Of a DNA stretch of 6,286 nt, positions 5,741 through 6,286 are shown one piece after another. The stretch is taken from NCBI GenBank assembly GCA_003486705.1, contig DNGE01000095.1, positions 1,330-7,615 of the forward strand. Direction: 5' to 3'. The notes under the pieces were generated by a model. That model searched no databases. It was not told where the DNA came from and saw only the letters and a program-made list of their open reading frames with translations. The DNA is from Bacillota bacterium. Its GTDB lineage: Bacteria; Bacillota_I; Bacilli_A; MOL361; Turicibacteraceae. Made by a program: the position numbers and the translations under genes. Within the stretch, counting starts at the first letter, position 1, and every line of letters starts with the position of its first letter.

Positions 5741-6089
5741 ATAAACTTTTATAGGCCTCTTCTTTAAAACCGACCAGTACTTGATTATCAGTAATTAATA
5801 ATGGTCGTTTCACTAACATCCCATTTGTTGATAATAACTCAACGGCTTCATCTAATGTCATGGTTTTTACTTTATCTTTTAATCCCATTTCACGATATAA
5901 AATACCGCTGGTGTTAAAGAATTTTTTAAATTCTAGTCCGCTCTTTTCAATCCATGTTAATAATTCTTCTTTTGTTGGATTTTGCTCGACGATATGACGG
6001 TTATCAAAGTCTATTTGCTGTTCTTGTAAAGTTTTTAAGGCTTTTTTGCAAGTCGTACATTTTGGGTATTGAATAAATAAAGGTTTCAT
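5739..6089 (-). CDS. Spx/ArsC-like (YusI-type) thioredoxin-fold protein
   Basis: This is a small 116-residue thioredoxin-fold protein of the ArsC/Spx/MgsR superfamily. A CxxC motif (CTTC, Cys11 and Cys14) sits after the first strand (FIQYPKCTTCKKAL). KKFFNTSG is at 55-62, GMLVKRPLLI at 90-99 and VGFKEE at 106-111, the usual ArsC-family landmarks. The pattern and length match Bacillus YusI-type proteins better than true arsenate reductase, and no ars genes are nearby. It may be a redox-active reductase or an Spx-like RNA-polymerase-binding regulator; the sequence alone does not decide. The start is ATG at 6089, because GGAGG (6098-6102, minus strand) lies 8 bases upstream; a farther ATG at 6104 overlaps that RBS. 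It converges on the permease and shares its terminator, so the function is likely unrelated to glycerate use. Confidence 0.9.
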   Translation of the reverse strand: MKPLFIQYPKCTTCKKALKTLQEQQIDFDNRHIVEQNPTKEELLTWIEKSGLEFKKFFNTSGILYREMGLKDKVKTMTLDEAVELLSTNGMLVKRPLLITDNQVLVGFKEEAYKSL

Positions 6090-6097
6090 TTTGGCTT

Positions 6098-6144
6098 CCT
6101 CCATGCGTTTTAATTATCTTTATTATAATCAATTAAGCGCATGG
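6098..6144 (-). promoter_or_regulatory. Promoter, dyad operator candidate and RBS of the Spx/ArsC-like gene
   Basis: On the minus strand, TATAAT (6122-6127) is a perfect -10; no good -35 is seen at 17 bp. A 7-bp inverted repeat, CCATGCG (6101-6107) and CGCATGG (6138-6144), is centred on this -10, and inner AATT arms extend the dyad. The proximal arm touches the GGAGG RBS (6098-6102). The plus strand also reads TATAAT at 6124-6129 because the box is palindromic, so a divergent promoter is possible. Confidence 0.55.
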
Positions 6145-6227
6145 ATTAAAGTAAAATGCTCAACGCGTGTGAAAATGTTAGGATCGTTTTGAAGGCAGTT
6201 TGGTAAGTGTAACGACTGGGGCTATTT

Positions 6228-6286
6228 ATGGGAGTTATATTTGTGTCCCGCCAGGAAAAAGACTGCTGGACGCTTTATGAGAGTCA
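6228..6286 (+). CDS. Possible start of a truncated gene at the right edge
   Basis: From ATG 6228 the plus-strand frame is open to the window end (MGVIFVSRQEKDCWTLYES, 19 residues). GGGG at 6217-6220 is a weak RBS, 7 bases upstream. No domain can be recognised from so short a piece. Frames on the other strand are also open from the edge, so this is only a candidate; the rest of 6145-6227 holds nothing I can name. Confidence 0.25.
   Translation, partial: MGVIFVSRQEKDCWTLYES

Noticed and set aside
5739..6089. Annotation as a true arsenate reductase (arsC)
   Set aside because: The CxxC motif and YusI-like pattern differ from classic ArsC, and no arsR, arsB or acr3 gene is nearby.
6090..6104. 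ATG at 6104 as start of the Spx/ArsC-like protein
   Set aside because: It overlaps the GGAGG that serves ATG 6089 and adds five non-conserved residues.
6182..6278. Second plus-strand frame (TTG 6200 onward) ending at TGA 6276-6278
   Set aside because: Only about 26 residues from a TTG, with no good RBS and no homology I recognise.

Overview
This AT-rich window carries strong Shine-Dalgarno sequences (AAGGAG, GGAGG), short intergenic gaps, U-tailed hairpin terminators and protein families typical of Bacillota. A low-GC Gram-positive host is well supported. A spore-forming gut lineage such as Turicibacter or a relative is a guess from overall flavour, not a demonstrated placement. All assignments come from reading motifs; no database search was possible.

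Layout, left to right. (1) 1-940: the 3' part of a glycoside hydrolase family 3 beta-glucosidase; the catalytic nucleophile domain lies outside the window. (2) 1126-1779: a low-complexity protein with an 11-residue repeat at the N-terminus, an Asn/Trp hexapeptide repeat block, a short hydrophobic Gly/Ala stretch and a Pro/Tyr/Gln tail. The region upstream resembles a sigma-K (late mother-cell) promoter with GerE-like half-sites, so a spore coat or surface role is a reasonable hypothesis. A hairpin terminator follows. (3) 1900-5687: a glycerate-use module made of a CdaR-type sugar-diacid regulator, a GlxK/GarK-type glycerate 2-kinase and a GntP-family permease. The regulator has its own terminator, the kinase has its own promoter, and the permease lies 113 bp downstream of the kinase on the same strand. 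(4) 5739-6089, minus strand: a small Spx/ArsC-like (YusI-type) thioredoxin-fold protein with a CxxC motif, convergent with the permease across a strong bidirectional terminator. (5) 6090-6286: its promoter region, containing a 7-bp dyad around the -10 box, then possibly the first codons of another plus-strand gene cut by the window edge.

How the genes fit together: the permease probably imports glycerate or a related sugar acid, the kinase makes 2-phosphoglycerate for lower glycolysis, and CdaR probably senses the acid and activates the kinase and permease. No aldolase, dehydratase or tartronate semialdehyde reductase is visible, so glycerate itself may be the transported substrate. The least explained item is the repeat protein at 1126-1779 and its control region.
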